A stretch of 64,000 nucleotides of DNA from Eubacterium sp. (lineage in GTDB: Bacteria; Bacillota; Clostridia; Lachnospirales; Lachnospiraceae). The notes under the pieces are model-generated. The model worked only from the letters and a program-made list of their open reading frames with translations. It was not told the DNA's origin and did not search any database. Each line of letters starts with the position of its first letter. Position 1 is the first letter of the stretch. Positions 35,127-43,151 of the stretch are shown piece after piece. The stretch covers positions 22,860 to 86,859 of the forward strand of contig JAILOU010000028.1 of the NCBI GenBank assembly GCA_024690665.1, written 5' to 3'. Position numbers and translations under genes: made by a program.

Positions 35127-36008
35127 TAGACGATAGATATAATCAAGTAAATCTTCTTTAAAATGTCTGGCCTCATGACTGAGCGGAAAATCTTTCTTTT
35201 GGGTAAGGTAGATGGTCTTAGACATTTTCACGTTGTGAAATGGTTTTGTGACGACTTCCGGATGGCTGATTTTGGAAGCGAAAAATCCCAAAGCCATGCC
35301 AAGTGCCTGCCCTCTGGCAATCAGGTCCATAAGAAGATAGTTGTCCGAGGTTTCCAAAATGATATTTGGCAATATGCCGTGGTCGATAAAGGTACTGTAT
35401 TGACTGATACTGGTTGTGCTGTCGCCACTTTTGATTACCAAGGGTTCGTCTTTTAAGTCTTCGATATCGATATAATCACGGATGGCAAGCCGATGGTTTT
35501 TCGGCAGAATAAGACGAAAGTCATCAGAGAATATAGGAGTGTATTCGTATTTGTCATAATCTAAAGGTCCCGGTAAGAAGGCGAGGTCAACCTGATTGTG
35601 ATCGAGTTGCTTTAAGATATGCTGGTCGGGATATTCACGAAGCTGCAGCAGGATATTGGGATGTTCCACCATAAAGGAATGAAAAAATTCAGAGCTCATT
35701 ACCTGCAGGGAATCATAGGTACAAGAGATGGGCAGGGGATGACGAATGTTTGATTGTTTAAATAACCGGTTTTCAACGATGTCGTATTCCAGGATAATGT
35801 TTCGGGCGTGATTAACCAGTCTTGCGGCTTCTTCGGTTGGAACAATGCGGTTGCTGGTATGCGTAAAAAGTGAAATCTGTAATTCTTCTTCTAAGGATGC
35901 AAGTGATTTCGACAAGGCCTGTGGTGTGATGTACAACATTTTGGCGGCTTTGGAAATGCTCTTTTGCTCGTAAACGGTAACAAAATAAGTTAATTGTTTC
36001 TGGGTCAT
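35124..36008 (-). CDS. LysR-family transcriptional regulator
   Basis: A 294-aa LysR-type regulator. The N-terminal helix-turn-helix is TYFVTVYEQKSISKAAKMLYITPQALSKSLASLEEEL (recognition helix TPQALSKSLASLE), followed by a two-lobe periplasmic-binding-like effector domain (from about 90). It is transcribed divergently from the ridA-to-cyclodeaminase unit that starts 258 bp away, the classical arrangement of a LysR activator with its target. The effector may be that unit's amino-acid substrate or its imine product. Confidence 0.92.
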   Translation of the reverse strand: MTQKQLTYFVTVYEQKSISKAAKMLYITPQALSKSLASLEEELQISLFTHTSNRIVPTEEAARLVNHARNIILEYDIVENRLFKQSNIRHPLPISCTYDSLQVMSSEFFHSFMVEHPNILLQLREYPDQHILKQLDHNQVDLAFLPGPLDYDKYEYTPIFSDDFRLILPKNHRLAIRDYIDIEDLKDEPLVIKSGDSTTSISQYSTFIDHGILPNIILETSDNYLLMDLIARGQALGMALGFFASKISHPEVVTKPFHNVKMSKTIYLTQKKDFPLSHEARHFKEDLLDYIYRL

Positions 36009-36121
36009 AGTTACTATCTCCTAACATAATGTATATGAATCGAATAGAATTTTTTTTAATTATTGGTAAATTATACCACATAGTTCAACCTTTTGGTTGT
36101 GGTCTCAAAAGAAAAATCTGC

Positions 36122-36150
36122 TTTTCGCAACGAAAATGTTGTGCTATAAC
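36122..36150 (+). promoter_or_regulatory. Probable promoter/operator of the ridA-to-cyclodeaminase unit
   Basis: A palindrome TTTTCG-CAA-CGAAAA (36122-36136) overlaps a possible -35, 17 nt before an extended -10 (TGC then TATAAC at 36145-36150). This is where the divergent LysR protein would be expected to bind. Confidence 0.45.
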
Positions 36151-36167
36151 ATAATTACAATAACAAA

Positions 36168-36236
36168 TCGAAAGCAACTTTAGAACGAAGGAGTTCGTGT
36201 CGAATAGACGCGGCTCCTTCGTTCTTTTGCTTTTGA
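36168..36236 (+). terminator. Terminator-like hairpin in the leader of the ridA unit
   Basis: AGAACGAAGGAG (36182-36193) pairs perfectly with CTCCTTCGTTCT (36214-36225). The loop contains an inner hairpin, CGTGTC/GACGCG. An outer arm AAAGCAA (36171-36177) pairs with TTGCTTT (36227-36233). A T run follows the main stem. There is no upstream plus-strand gene for it to terminate, so it probably attenuates the unit 30 bp before the ribosome binding site. Confidence 0.62.
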
Positions 36237-36265
36237 AATGAGATAAAGATTAAAAAGGAGCTGTG

Positions 36266-36664
36266 ATGAATATGGAATTAGCAAGAAAAAATTATGGATC
36301 AGGAGCACCGCTCGAAGAAAAAGTTGGATATTCAAGAATGGTTCAGGTGGGACCGTTTATCAAAATCGGAGGAACGACTTCCGTTCAGCCGGATGGAAGC
36401 GTATATGGTGAGGATGCATATGAGCAGACACATTACGTACTAAAAAAACAGATTGAGCTGCTTGAAAAAGCTGAGGCATCTGCACAGGAAGTGATTGAGG
36501 TGAAAGTTTACACAACGGACATGTCACAGTCTGCTAAGATCTGCGATGCATATTCAGAACTGTTTCATGATATTAAGCCGCTATGTACGGTAGTCGGAAT
36601 TCCGGCACTGAACAGACCGACGCAGCTGGTGGAAATTGAAATGACAGCCATCGCAGCAAGCTAA
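36266..36664 (+). CDS. ridA: RidA-family enamine/imine deaminase
   Basis: A 132-aa member of the RidA (YjgF/YER057c/UK114) family, which hydrolyses reactive enamines and imines to keto acids or ketones plus ammonia. A divergent form of the family pattern is seen in VGPFIKIGGTTSVQPDG and PALNRPTQLVEIEMTAIA (the canonical C-terminus has the substrate-binding Arg near AR). The start could be ATG 36266 or 36272; spacing from AAAAAGGAG favours 36266. As first gene of a flavoprotein dehydrogenase unit it probably handles the imine that the dehydrogenase makes. Confidence 0.85.
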   Translation: MNMELARKNYGSGAPLEEKVGYSRMVQVGPFIKIGGTTSVQPDGSVYGEDAYEQTHYVLKKQIELLEKAEASAQEVIEVKVYTTDMSQSAKICDAYSELFHDIKPLCTVVGIPALNRPTQLVEIEMTAIAAS

Positions 36665-36683
36665 GATAAAGGAGAGATTACCA

Positions 36684-36998
36684 ATGAGCAGAATAGAAAG
36701 TCATCCAATCTTGGGAGAGACAGAAAAAGGAAAAGAAATTACATTTACCTACAACGGAACAAGTATGACGGGATATGAAGGTGAGCCGATTGCCGTTGCA
36801 CTAAAGGCAAATGGAGTTATGATTCACCGTTACACAAAAAAGGAACACAAGCCAAGAGGTTTGTTTTGTGCCATCGGTCGTTGCACTGACTGTGTCATGA
36901 TCGTGGATGGAAAGCCAAACATCAGAACCTGTGTGACACCACTTGAATCAGGAATGGTGGTCCAGACACAGTACGGTGTTGAGGCAAAGGAGGCGTAG
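36684..36998 (+). CDS. [2Fe-2S]-binding subunit of an HcnA/proline-dehydrogenase-like complex
   Basis: A 104-aa protein with a plant-type ferredoxin fold variant: a beta-rich start (ITFTYNGTSMTGYEGEPIAVAL) and cysteines in LFCAIGRCTDCVMIVDG and IRTCVTP, giving a C-x4-C-x2-C spacing plus a later Cys, as in HcnA and the small subunits of sarcosine oxidase-like and dye-linked proline dehydrogenases. It starts 19 bp after ridA and ends 2 bp before the next gene. It likely accepts electrons from, or scaffolds, the two FAD subunits. Confidence 0.87.
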   Translation: MSRIESHPILGETEKGKEITFTYNGTSMTGYEGEPIAVALKANGVMIHRYTKKEHKPRGLFCAIGRCTDCVMIVDGKPNIRTCVTPLESGMVVQTQYGVEAKEA

Positions 36999-37000
36999 GT

Positions 37001-38617
37001 ATGATGAAGCGATATGACGTAATCATTGTTGGAGCAGGACCCTCGGGGCTGTCAGCTGCGATTGAAGCAGCACAGATGGGAATGAAGGTTGTGGTATTTG
37101 ATGAAAATGAAAAACCAGGAGGTCAGCTGTTTAAGCAGATCCATAAGTTCTTTGGTTCGAAAGAGCACAGGGCAAAAATCAGAGGCATCAACATCGGTAC
37201 ACAATTATTAAAAGAAGCCGATGAAGCCGGCGTGGAAGTTGTGTTAAATGCAACGGTTGTCGGTCTGTATCAGGATAAGGAAGTCAGTGTGAGAATCGCA
37301 GATGCGATTCATCATTACAAAGGTGACACCATTATTATTGCGACCGGTGCAGCTGAGAATATGGTGACATTTCCGGGGTGGACGTTGCCGGGTGTAATCG
37401 GTGCAGGAGCTGCACAGACCATGATGAACCTTCATGGAATTCAGCCGGGTAAGAAAATCCTGATGCTTGGAACCGGTAATGTTGGACTGGTAGTTTCTTT
37501 CCAGTTGTTACAGGCTGGATGTGAAGTGGTGGCACTGGTTGATGCGGCGCCTAGAGTTGGCGGATATGGCGTGCATGCTTCAAAGGTATCTCGTACCGGA
37601 GTTCCATTTTACCTGTCGCATACGATTACGAAAGCACATGGAGAAGATCAGGTAACAGGCGTTACCATCAGCGAGGTGGATGAACATTTTCAGCCAATCG
37701 AAGGAACAGATAAGTACTTTGATGTGGATACGATATGTCTTGCAGTCGGACTTTCACCGATGTCGCAGCTGCTTAAGATGGCAGGTTGCAAGATGGAAGA
37801 CAATCCAAAGCGAGGCGGACAGGTGCCGATCGTGGATGAATATGGAGAAACTTCAATATCAGGTGTCTTTGCTGCCGGTGATGTATCCGGAATTGAAGAA
37901 GCAAGTTCAGCAATGATCGAAGGTCGTATGGCAGGTGTATGCGTTGCCGAATATCTGGGATATTGCACGAAAGAAGATAAGGACACAAAACTTGCGAAAC
38001 TCGAAGAAGATTTAGAAAGCCTTCGCCAGGGAATGTTTGCGCCAAAGAACAGAGGAAAGAAACTTGATAAGACGGAGGAAGGTATTCCGGTATCAGATAG
38101 TTTGCTGGTAAATGGTTATGTAGCAGAAGATGAGATTGAAAGATATCCGGGAGTCATTCATAAAGTCGGCGTTCATCCGGTAATTGAATGTACACAAAAT
38201 ATTCCGTGTAATCCTTGTCAGGATGCATGTCCGAAGGGATGTATTTCAATTGGAGATCACATCACCAATCTTCCGATTTCGGTGGAAGACAGTACTTGTA
38301 TCAATTGTGGCATGTGTGTGGCAAGCTGCTCCGGACAGGCAATCTTTTTGGTAGATGAAGATGCAGGAGAAGACTATGCAACCGTAACACTTCCATATGA
38401 ATTCTTACCACTTCCAAAAGAAGGTGATGTGGGAATTGCGCTGGGACGAAACGGCAGGATGGTCTGCGAGGCCGAAGTAGTATCAGTAAAGAGCATGAAG
38501 GCATTTGACCATACAAATCTTGTTACGATAGCGGTTCCGAAAAAATACGCGATGAAGGCAAGATTTTATCAGACAAAAGAAGTGGCAGCGCATAGACAAA
38601 AGGTTGCGCACGCTTAA
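37001..38617 (+). CDS. FAD-dependent dehydrogenase subunit (HcnB-like) with a C-terminal 8-Cys ferredoxin domain
   Basis: A 538-aa subunit with two dinucleotide-binding motifs (VIIVGAGPSGLSAAIEAAQ near the start; ILMLGTGNVGLVVSFQLLQ around 155) and the SGVFAAGDVSG flavin motif. The C-terminal part (about 390-450) carries two ferredoxin clusters: C-x5-C-x2-C-x3-CP and CINCGMCVASC, enough for two [4Fe-4S] centres. HcnB-type proteins usually end instead with a BFD [2Fe-2S] domain; here the BFD domain is the next gene. A route NAD(P)H or FAD to ferredoxin is plausible. It is probably the electron-handling alpha subunit of the amino-acid dehydrogenase. Confidence 0.88.
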   Translation: MMKRYDVIIVGAGPSGLSAAIEAAQMGMKVVVFDENEKPGGQLFKQIHKFFGSKEHRAKIRGINIGTQLLKEADEAGVEVVLNATVVGLYQDKEVSVRIADAIHHYKGDTIIIATGAAENMVTFPGWTLPGVIGAGAAQTMMNLHGIQPGKKILMLGTGNVGLVVSFQLLQAGCEVVALVDAAPRVGGYGVHASKVSRTGVPFYLSHTITKAHGEDQVTGVTISEVDEHFQPIEGTDKYFDVDTICLAVGLSPMSQLLKMAGCKMEDNPKRGGQVPIVDEYGETSISGVFAAGDVSGIEEASSAMIEGRMAGVCVAEYLGYCTKEDKDTKLAKLEEDLESLRQGMFAPKNRGKKLDKTEEGIPVSDSLLVNGYVAEDEIERYPGVIHKVGVHPVIECTQNIPCNPCQDACPKGCISIGDHITNLPISVEDSTCINCGMCVASCSGQAIFLVDEDAGEDYATVTLPYEFLPLPKEGDVGIALGRNGRMVCEAEVVSVKSMKAFDHTNLVTIAVPKKYAMKARFYQTKEVAAHRQKVAHA

Positions 38618-38630
38618 GGAGGAAATGAAT

Positions 38631-38957
38631 ATGAACTGTATTGTAGATCGATCCGTCGATATTGGTGAATACATAGAAGCACCGGATGATGATATGCTCA
38701 TCTGCCGATGCGAAGAAATTACAAAAGGTGAGATTCGAAGAGCTGTCCATGATGGAATGTGGACCGTTACGGAAGTAAGAAGATATCTTCGTACAGGCAT
38801 GGGACTTTGTCAGGGACAGACCTGTTCGAGACTGGTAAAGGGAATTATTGCCAGAGAACTTGGGGTATCACCGGCGCAGCTAGAACCTGCAACGGCCCGC
38901 TCACCGATGAGACCGACAGAGATGAGAATCTTTGGACATGAGGAGGTGGATGCGTAA
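38631..38957 (+). CDS. BFD-like [2Fe-2S]-binding subunit
   Basis: A 108-aa protein with the BFD pattern: CRCEE (C-x-C) then GLCQGQTCSRLV (C-x4-C), with intervening ITKGEIRRAVHDG. In HcnB-like proteins this domain is fused to the FAD subunit; here it is separate, as in four-subunit dye-linked L-proline dehydrogenases. The ATG at 38631 is chosen because AAGGAGG is 8 nt upstream; the frame extends upstream to TTG 38604 within the previous gene. It overlaps the next gene by one base (TAATG). Confidence 0.87.
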   Translation: MNCIVDRSVDIGEYIEAPDDDMLICRCEEITKGEIRRAVHDGMWTVTEVRRYLRTGMGLCQGQTCSRLVKGIIARELGVSPAQLEPATARSPMRPTEMRIFGHEEVDA

Positions 38958-40096
38958 TGGAGAATAAAGCAGATGTCATTATCGTTGGCGGCGGCGTAAT
39001 CGGTTGCGCGACAGCTTATTATCTGTCAAAGAGAGGAAAATCCGTCATTGTATTAGAAGGTAGTGATCATATCGGAAATGGTGGTTCTTCCAGAAACGGA
39101 GGCGGCGTCAGACAGTCCGGACGTGATCCTAGAGAACTTCCGCTTGCCATGTATGGAATTAAGAATTTGTGGCCGGGACTTTCAAAAGAACTTGGTGTGA
39201 ACTGTGAGTATCACAAGGAAGGAAATTTAAGACTTGGTAAGACGCCGGCACATCTTAAGATCTTACAGGGACTGACAGACAGAGCCGTCGAGTGTGGTCT
39301 GGATGTTCGGATGATTGATGCAGAAGAAGTAAAAAAGATTAATCCGCATCTGTCGGATGAAGTAATCGGGGCAAGCTGGTGCCCGACAGACGGACATGCA
39401 AATCCGATGATTACAACGCTTGCATTTTACCGAAAAGCAAGACAGCTTGGAGCAAGATTTATTACCGGAGAAAAGGTGGTTCGTTTAAGAAAGATAAGAG
39501 GCCGCTTAAGAGAGGTTATCACAGAACATGACAACGTATACGAGGCTGATTATGTAGTCGTGGCAGCAGGATATGAATCCAGAGATATCCTGGCAACCGT
39601 CGGAATTGATGTTCCGATGCACAAAGACCTTATGGAATGTCTGGTAACGGAAGCTGAGCCGCATATGTTTAATCAGATGCTCGGAACGGCGGAAGCTGAT
39701 TTTTATGGTCATCAGTCGGATCATGGGTCATTTGTATTCGGAGGATCTTCCGGTCTTGAGACGGACAACAAAGATGGCGGAACACCGGATTCGCCGGGGA
39801 ATAATGCCATTACGGCGCCGTGTATCTGCCGGGGTATTATGAAGTATTTTCCGGAACTTCAGGATGCCAAAATTGTCAGAACATGGGCCGGTTATATCGA
39901 TACCTGTGCAGACGGCGTTCCGGTATTGGGAACGACCGATGAGGTTCCGGGACTTGTTATTGCATGTGCCTTTACGGGTCATGGTTTCGGAATTGCACCG
40001 GCAGTCGGAGAACAGCTCGCAATGCTGATTATCGATGGAAAGACAACGGTCGATATCAGCCAGCTAAGATATAACCGCTTTAAAGCGAAAATTTAA
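38957..40096 (+). CDS. FAD-dependent amino-acid dehydrogenase, DAO family (HcnC/proline dehydrogenase beta-like)
   Basis: A 379-aa member of the D-amino-acid oxidase/glycine-sarcosine oxidase family. The FAD site is VIIVGGGVIGCATAYYLSKRG, then VLEGSDHIGNGGSSRNGGGVRQSG with an RxxG-type motif, and a C-terminal GHGFGIAPAVGEQLAMLI. It is the probable catalytic subunit oxidising a C-N bond to an imine. The RNGGGVR loop, and lack of the Cys used for covalent FAD in sarcosine oxidases, fit HcnC and proline dehydrogenase beta subunits. The substrate is not evident from the sequence. Confidence 0.88.
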   Translation: MENKADVIIVGGGVIGCATAYYLSKRGKSVIVLEGSDHIGNGGSSRNGGGVRQSGRDPRELPLAMYGIKNLWPGLSKELGVNCEYHKEGNLRLGKTPAHLKILQGLTDRAVECGLDVRMIDAEEVKKINPHLSDEVIGASWCPTDGHANPMITTLAFYRKARQLGARFITGEKVVRLRKIRGRLREVITEHDNVYEADYVVVAAGYESRDILATVGIDVPMHKDLMECLVTEAEPHMFNQMLGTAEADFYGHQSDHGSFVFGGSSGLETDNKDGGTPDSPGNNAITAPCICRGIMKYFPELQDAKIVRTWAGYIDTCADGVPVLGTTDEVPGLVIACAFTGHGFGIAPAVGEQLAMLIIDGKTTVDISQLRYNRFKAKI

Positions 40097-40114
40097 CATC
40101 AGGAGGAAAGACAT

Positions 40115-40492
40115 ATGAAAGTTGCGATCGAAGAGTTATCAAAAGTAGAAATCATTACCAAGGAAGCAAAAGTTGCCGAGCTGGTAAAAGGATTTGGAAA
40201 GTTTGGAATTACGGGTATGACCATTTATTCTGCAAAGGGCTGTGGAGTACAGATGGGAACCCGTGAATATGAAGTTGAAAAAAATGAAGAGCCATTGTTG
40301 TTATCCAAACAGGTTGTCATGGTTGTTCTTCCAACGGCAGAAGTAGATTCTTTCTTAGAATATGTGGAAAAGGAACTCTACACCGGCCATATAGGTGATG
40401 GCAAGATCTTTGTCACACCGGTTACCAATGCGATTCGAGTACGAACCGGAGAAGAAGGAATGGAGGCGCTAAAAGAAGGCGCACTCGATTAA
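40115..40492 (+). CDS. PII-family signal transduction protein (divergent GlnB-like)
   Basis: A 125-aa PII protein. The nucleotide-binding C-terminal half is strongly conserved (YTGHIGDGKIFVTPV and IRVRTGEEG, the B- and C-loops), and GITGMTIYSAKGCGVQMG matches the strand before the T-loop including the Gln that binds 2-oxoglutarate in classical PII. The T-loop differs: the RGAEY segment with its uridylylated Tyr is absent. No amtB or glnA is nearby. It lies between the dehydrogenase and permease genes, so it may gate the transporter or the dehydrogenase by ATP/ADP or 2-oxoglutarate. Confidence 0.88.
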   Translation: MKVAIEELSKVEIITKEAKVAELVKGFGKFGITGMTIYSAKGCGVQMGTREYEVEKNEEPLLLSKQVVMVVLPTAEVDSFLEYVEKELYTGHIGDGKIFVTPVTNAIRVRTGEEGMEALKEGALD

Positions 40493-40537
40493 TTCATAAA
40501 AATAAGTTGCAAAAAGATTTGTTAGGAGGAACACAAT

Positions 40538-41992
40538 ATGAATGGAAAGAAATTAGGCCTTGGCAGTGTTATTGCCACAGGTGTGGGACTGGTTGTCGGC
40601 TCCAGTTGCCTAATGTCTTTGGGACTTGGCGTTTCCGCAATCGGTCTGACATTTGTTATTACGATGATTATCGCATGCGTTGTGAATATCTTTACGCTGA
40701 TGTCAATTGCGGAACTGAATTCGCTAATGCCGGATCTGACCGGTGGCCTGGCGCAGTTTTCACTGGCTTGTGTAGGACCGTTTGTGACCATCATCTGTAT
40801 GGTAGGCGGATATGCACTGTGTAATTCGCTGGCGGGATCGGTAGAAGGAGCAATGTTTGGAAATACATTTGCCGGTATGTTCGAGAATATGAATATTCCG
40901 GCGTGGATATTTACCGTGATATTAGTTTTGATTTTGATGGTGACCAATCTTAATGGTGTTGATGTCTTTATCAAAGTACAGGACTTTGTGGCATTTGCCC
41001 TGATTGCTTCGATGGTGGTTATGGGTGTTATGGGAGCACTTGGAATTGGCGTCGGTGAAGTAGTAGAGCAGCCAAGCGTTTTGGCATCTGATTTTAAGAG
41101 TGTTACAGGATTATGCGGATTGGCATTCTTCCTTTTTGTAGGAGGCGAATATGTAATCCCTTTGACAAAGGAAACAAAAAACGCTAAACGAAATATTCCG
41201 CTTGGAATGGTGCTTAGCATGGTTATTATCCTGGGAATGCAGACATTTTTAAGCATTGGATTTCGCAATTATACACAGTGGGGAGAGCTTGGAGCCAGCA
41301 CAACGCCGCATATCTTATTCGGACAGATGCTTCTTGGCCCACTTGGAAAATACTGGATGCTGATTGTAACGCTTCTTGCAGCCATCAGTTCAGTTAATAC
41401 GATTATGTCATCGCTGTCTTATATCCTGATGGGGATGTCAAAGATTGGATTACTTCCGGAATTTTTCCAAAAGACAAATAAAAAGAAAGCGCCTTATATT
41501 GGAATTTTGATTGAAGCGGGTGTATTTATCCTGCTAAATGTAACAGGATTATCTACAACGGATTCGATTTCCTATATGATTTCCGTTCTGGCGGTGCTGT
41601 GGCTGATTAGTTATATCATTTCCAATCTGAATGTTTTGCTGCTTAGAAGGAGACTTCCGAAAGCACCAAGGAACTTTAAACTGCCTTTTGGTCCGCTGAT
41701 TCCTATTCTGGGAATGGCTGGATCGGCGTATATGATTTACAACATCGATCCGGATGTGACGGTGAAGTTGTCTTTGTATAAAGTTGTGGCAATCGTTGTC
41801 ATCATCCTTGCGGTATACGCATTTTTCTGGGTGAAATTTAAAGTAAAACGGCCGCTGTTTAAGCCGTACCCGGTTAAAGAAGTGATGGCGATGGAAAATG
41901 AATTATATAACGAATATCACAGGAAAAGAAAATCATCTAAGCCGGATGAAACGAATCCGGATGAAACTGATATCAATATAGCAGCAGAATAA
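40538..41992 (+). CDS. APC-superfamily amino-acid permease
   Basis: A 484-aa integral membrane protein with about 12 membrane helices, typical of amino acid-polyamine-organocation transporters. The N-terminal GLGSVIATGVGLVVGSSCLMSLGLG is the helix 1 substrate-site region (family G-S/A-G pattern), and FLFVGGEYVIPLTKETKNAKRNIPLGM resembles the loop after helix 6. The C-terminal tail is hydrophilic (EYHRKRKSSKPDETNPDET). It follows the PII gene by 45 bp. It probably imports the substrate of the dehydrogenase or exchanges it for a product. Confidence 0.9.
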   Translation: MNGKKLGLGSVIATGVGLVVGSSCLMSLGLGVSAIGLTFVITMIIACVVNIFTLMSIAELNSLMPDLTGGLAQFSLACVGPFVTIICMVGGYALCNSLAGSVEGAMFGNTFAGMFENMNIPAWIFTVILVLILMVTNLNGVDVFIKVQDFVAFALIASMVVMGVMGALGIGVGEVVEQPSVLASDFKSVTGLCGLAFFLFVGGEYVIPLTKETKNAKRNIPLGMVLSMVIILGMQTFLSIGFRNYTQWGELGASTTPHILFGQMLLGPLGKYWMLIVTLLAAISSVNTIMSSLSYILMGMSKIGLLPEFFQKTNKKKAPYIGILIEAGVFILLNVTGLSTTDSISYMISVLAVLWLISYIISNLNVLLLRRRLPKAPRNFKLPFGPLIPILGMAGSAYMIYNIDPDVTVKLSLYKVVAIVVIILAVYAFFWVKFKVKRPLFKPYPVKEVMAMENELYNEYHRKRKSSKPDETNPDETDINIAAE

Positions 41993-42008
41993 GCAGGAGG
42001 ATAAAACA

Positions 42009-43151
42009 ATGAGCGATACAAAATTAGATTTATTATATTTAAGTGAACCGGATATGATTAAGGCAGGCGTGAATGATGTGGTTGCCTGCACAGAATGTAT
42101 GGAAGAATTATTGATTACCATGGATAAGGGGGATTATCTGATGGGTGGAGAAAATGGAAATTCCCACGGCTGTATGGTGACATTTCCGGAACATCCACTG
42201 TTCCCCAATATGCCGAAGAATGGCCCGGACAGAAGATTTATGGCAATGCCTGCATATGTTGGCGGTGAGACAGATATGGCAGGAATGAAGTGGTATGGGT
42301 CTAATGTGGAAAACAGGGAGAAAGGACTTCCTCGTTCCATCTTAATGGTAATGTTAAATGATAAAGATACCGGAGCACCACTTTCTTTGATGTCGGCCAA
42401 TCTGTTATCTGCCTATCGTACTTCCGGAATCCCGGGAGCGGGTGTTAAAAACCTGGCTGTGGAAAATGCTGAAGTTCTTGGAATTGTAGGACCTGGCGTC
42501 ATTAACATTACGGCGATTGAGACATTTGCAGCGCTTCGACCATCACTTCATACATTGAAAATCAAGGGAAGAGGAAAAGAGTCCATCGACCGCTGTATCT
42601 CCTATGTGAAGGAACATCTGCCGCAGTTTACGACAATCACTGTAGTAGATACGATTGAAGAGTGTGTGCGTGATTCTGATATCTTAAGTTTCGCAACATC
42701 GACAACGATGGGAATGGACAGAAGTGCATATCCATTTATTGACGAATCATGGATCAAGCCGGGTGCACTGTTTTGTATTCCGGGCTCCGGAGATTTTTCT
42801 GATGAATATATCTGTTCCGGTAAGCCGAAACTGGTTTGCGATAATATTAAACTGTATGAAGCTTGGGCGGAAGAGTATCCTTATCCGACCTACAATGAAA
42901 TCTACATTCCGGGTAGCTTATGGCTGGATCTTGTACATGATGGTAAGCTTGATAAGAGTGAGATTAAGAATCTTGGAGCAATCCTGGCAGGAAAGGAAAA
43001 GGGCCGTGAGTCTGACGATCAGGTGATCATCTACTCTGTTGGCGGTATGCCTGTAGAAGATGTGGCATGGGGAAAGAAGTGCTATGAAAAAGCGTTGGAA
43101 CTTGGCATTGGAACAAAATTGAATCTGTGGGATCAGCCGGCACTGTTTTAA
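42009..43151 (+). CDS. Ornithine cyclodeaminase / mu-crystallin family protein
   Basis: A 380-aa OCD-family protein. The NAD(P)-binding site is LGIVGPGVINITAIETFAAL (about 158-177), and the region MAMPAYVGGETDMAGMKWYGSN carries the substrate-loop Lys/Trp of the family. Members include ornithine cyclodeaminase (ornithine to proline), ketimine reductases and alanine dehydrogenases; this one is longer than the 330-350 usual and need not be a true OCD. It starts 16 bp after the permease and is last in the unit. Its TAA stop lies within the left arm of a repeat element. Confidence 0.88.
   Translation: MSDTKLDLLYLSEPDMIKAGVNDVVACTECMEELLITMDKGDYLMGGENGNSHGCMVTFPEHPLFPNMPKNGPDRRFMAMPAYVGGETDMAGMKWYGSNVENREKGLPRSILMVMLNDKDTGAPLSLMSANLLSAYRTSGIPGAGVKNLAVENAEVLGIVGPGVINITAIETFAALRPSLHTLKIKGRGKESIDRCISYVKEHLPQFTTITVVDTIEECVRDSDILSFATSTTMGMDRSAYPFIDESWIKPGALFCIPGSGDFSDEYICSGKPKLVCDNIKLYEAWAEEYPYPTYNEIYIPGSLWLDLVHDGKLDKSEIKNLGAILAGKEKGRESDDQVIIYSVGGMPVEDVAWGKKCYEKALELGIGTKLNLWDQPALF

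Noticed and set aside
40522..41268. Long minus-strand open frame (248 codons) opposite the APC permease gene
   Set aside because: It is antisense to a clearly recognised permease, lacks any recognisable domain, and has the Thr/Ser/Pro/Ile-rich composition expected from the reverse strand of membrane-protein codons.
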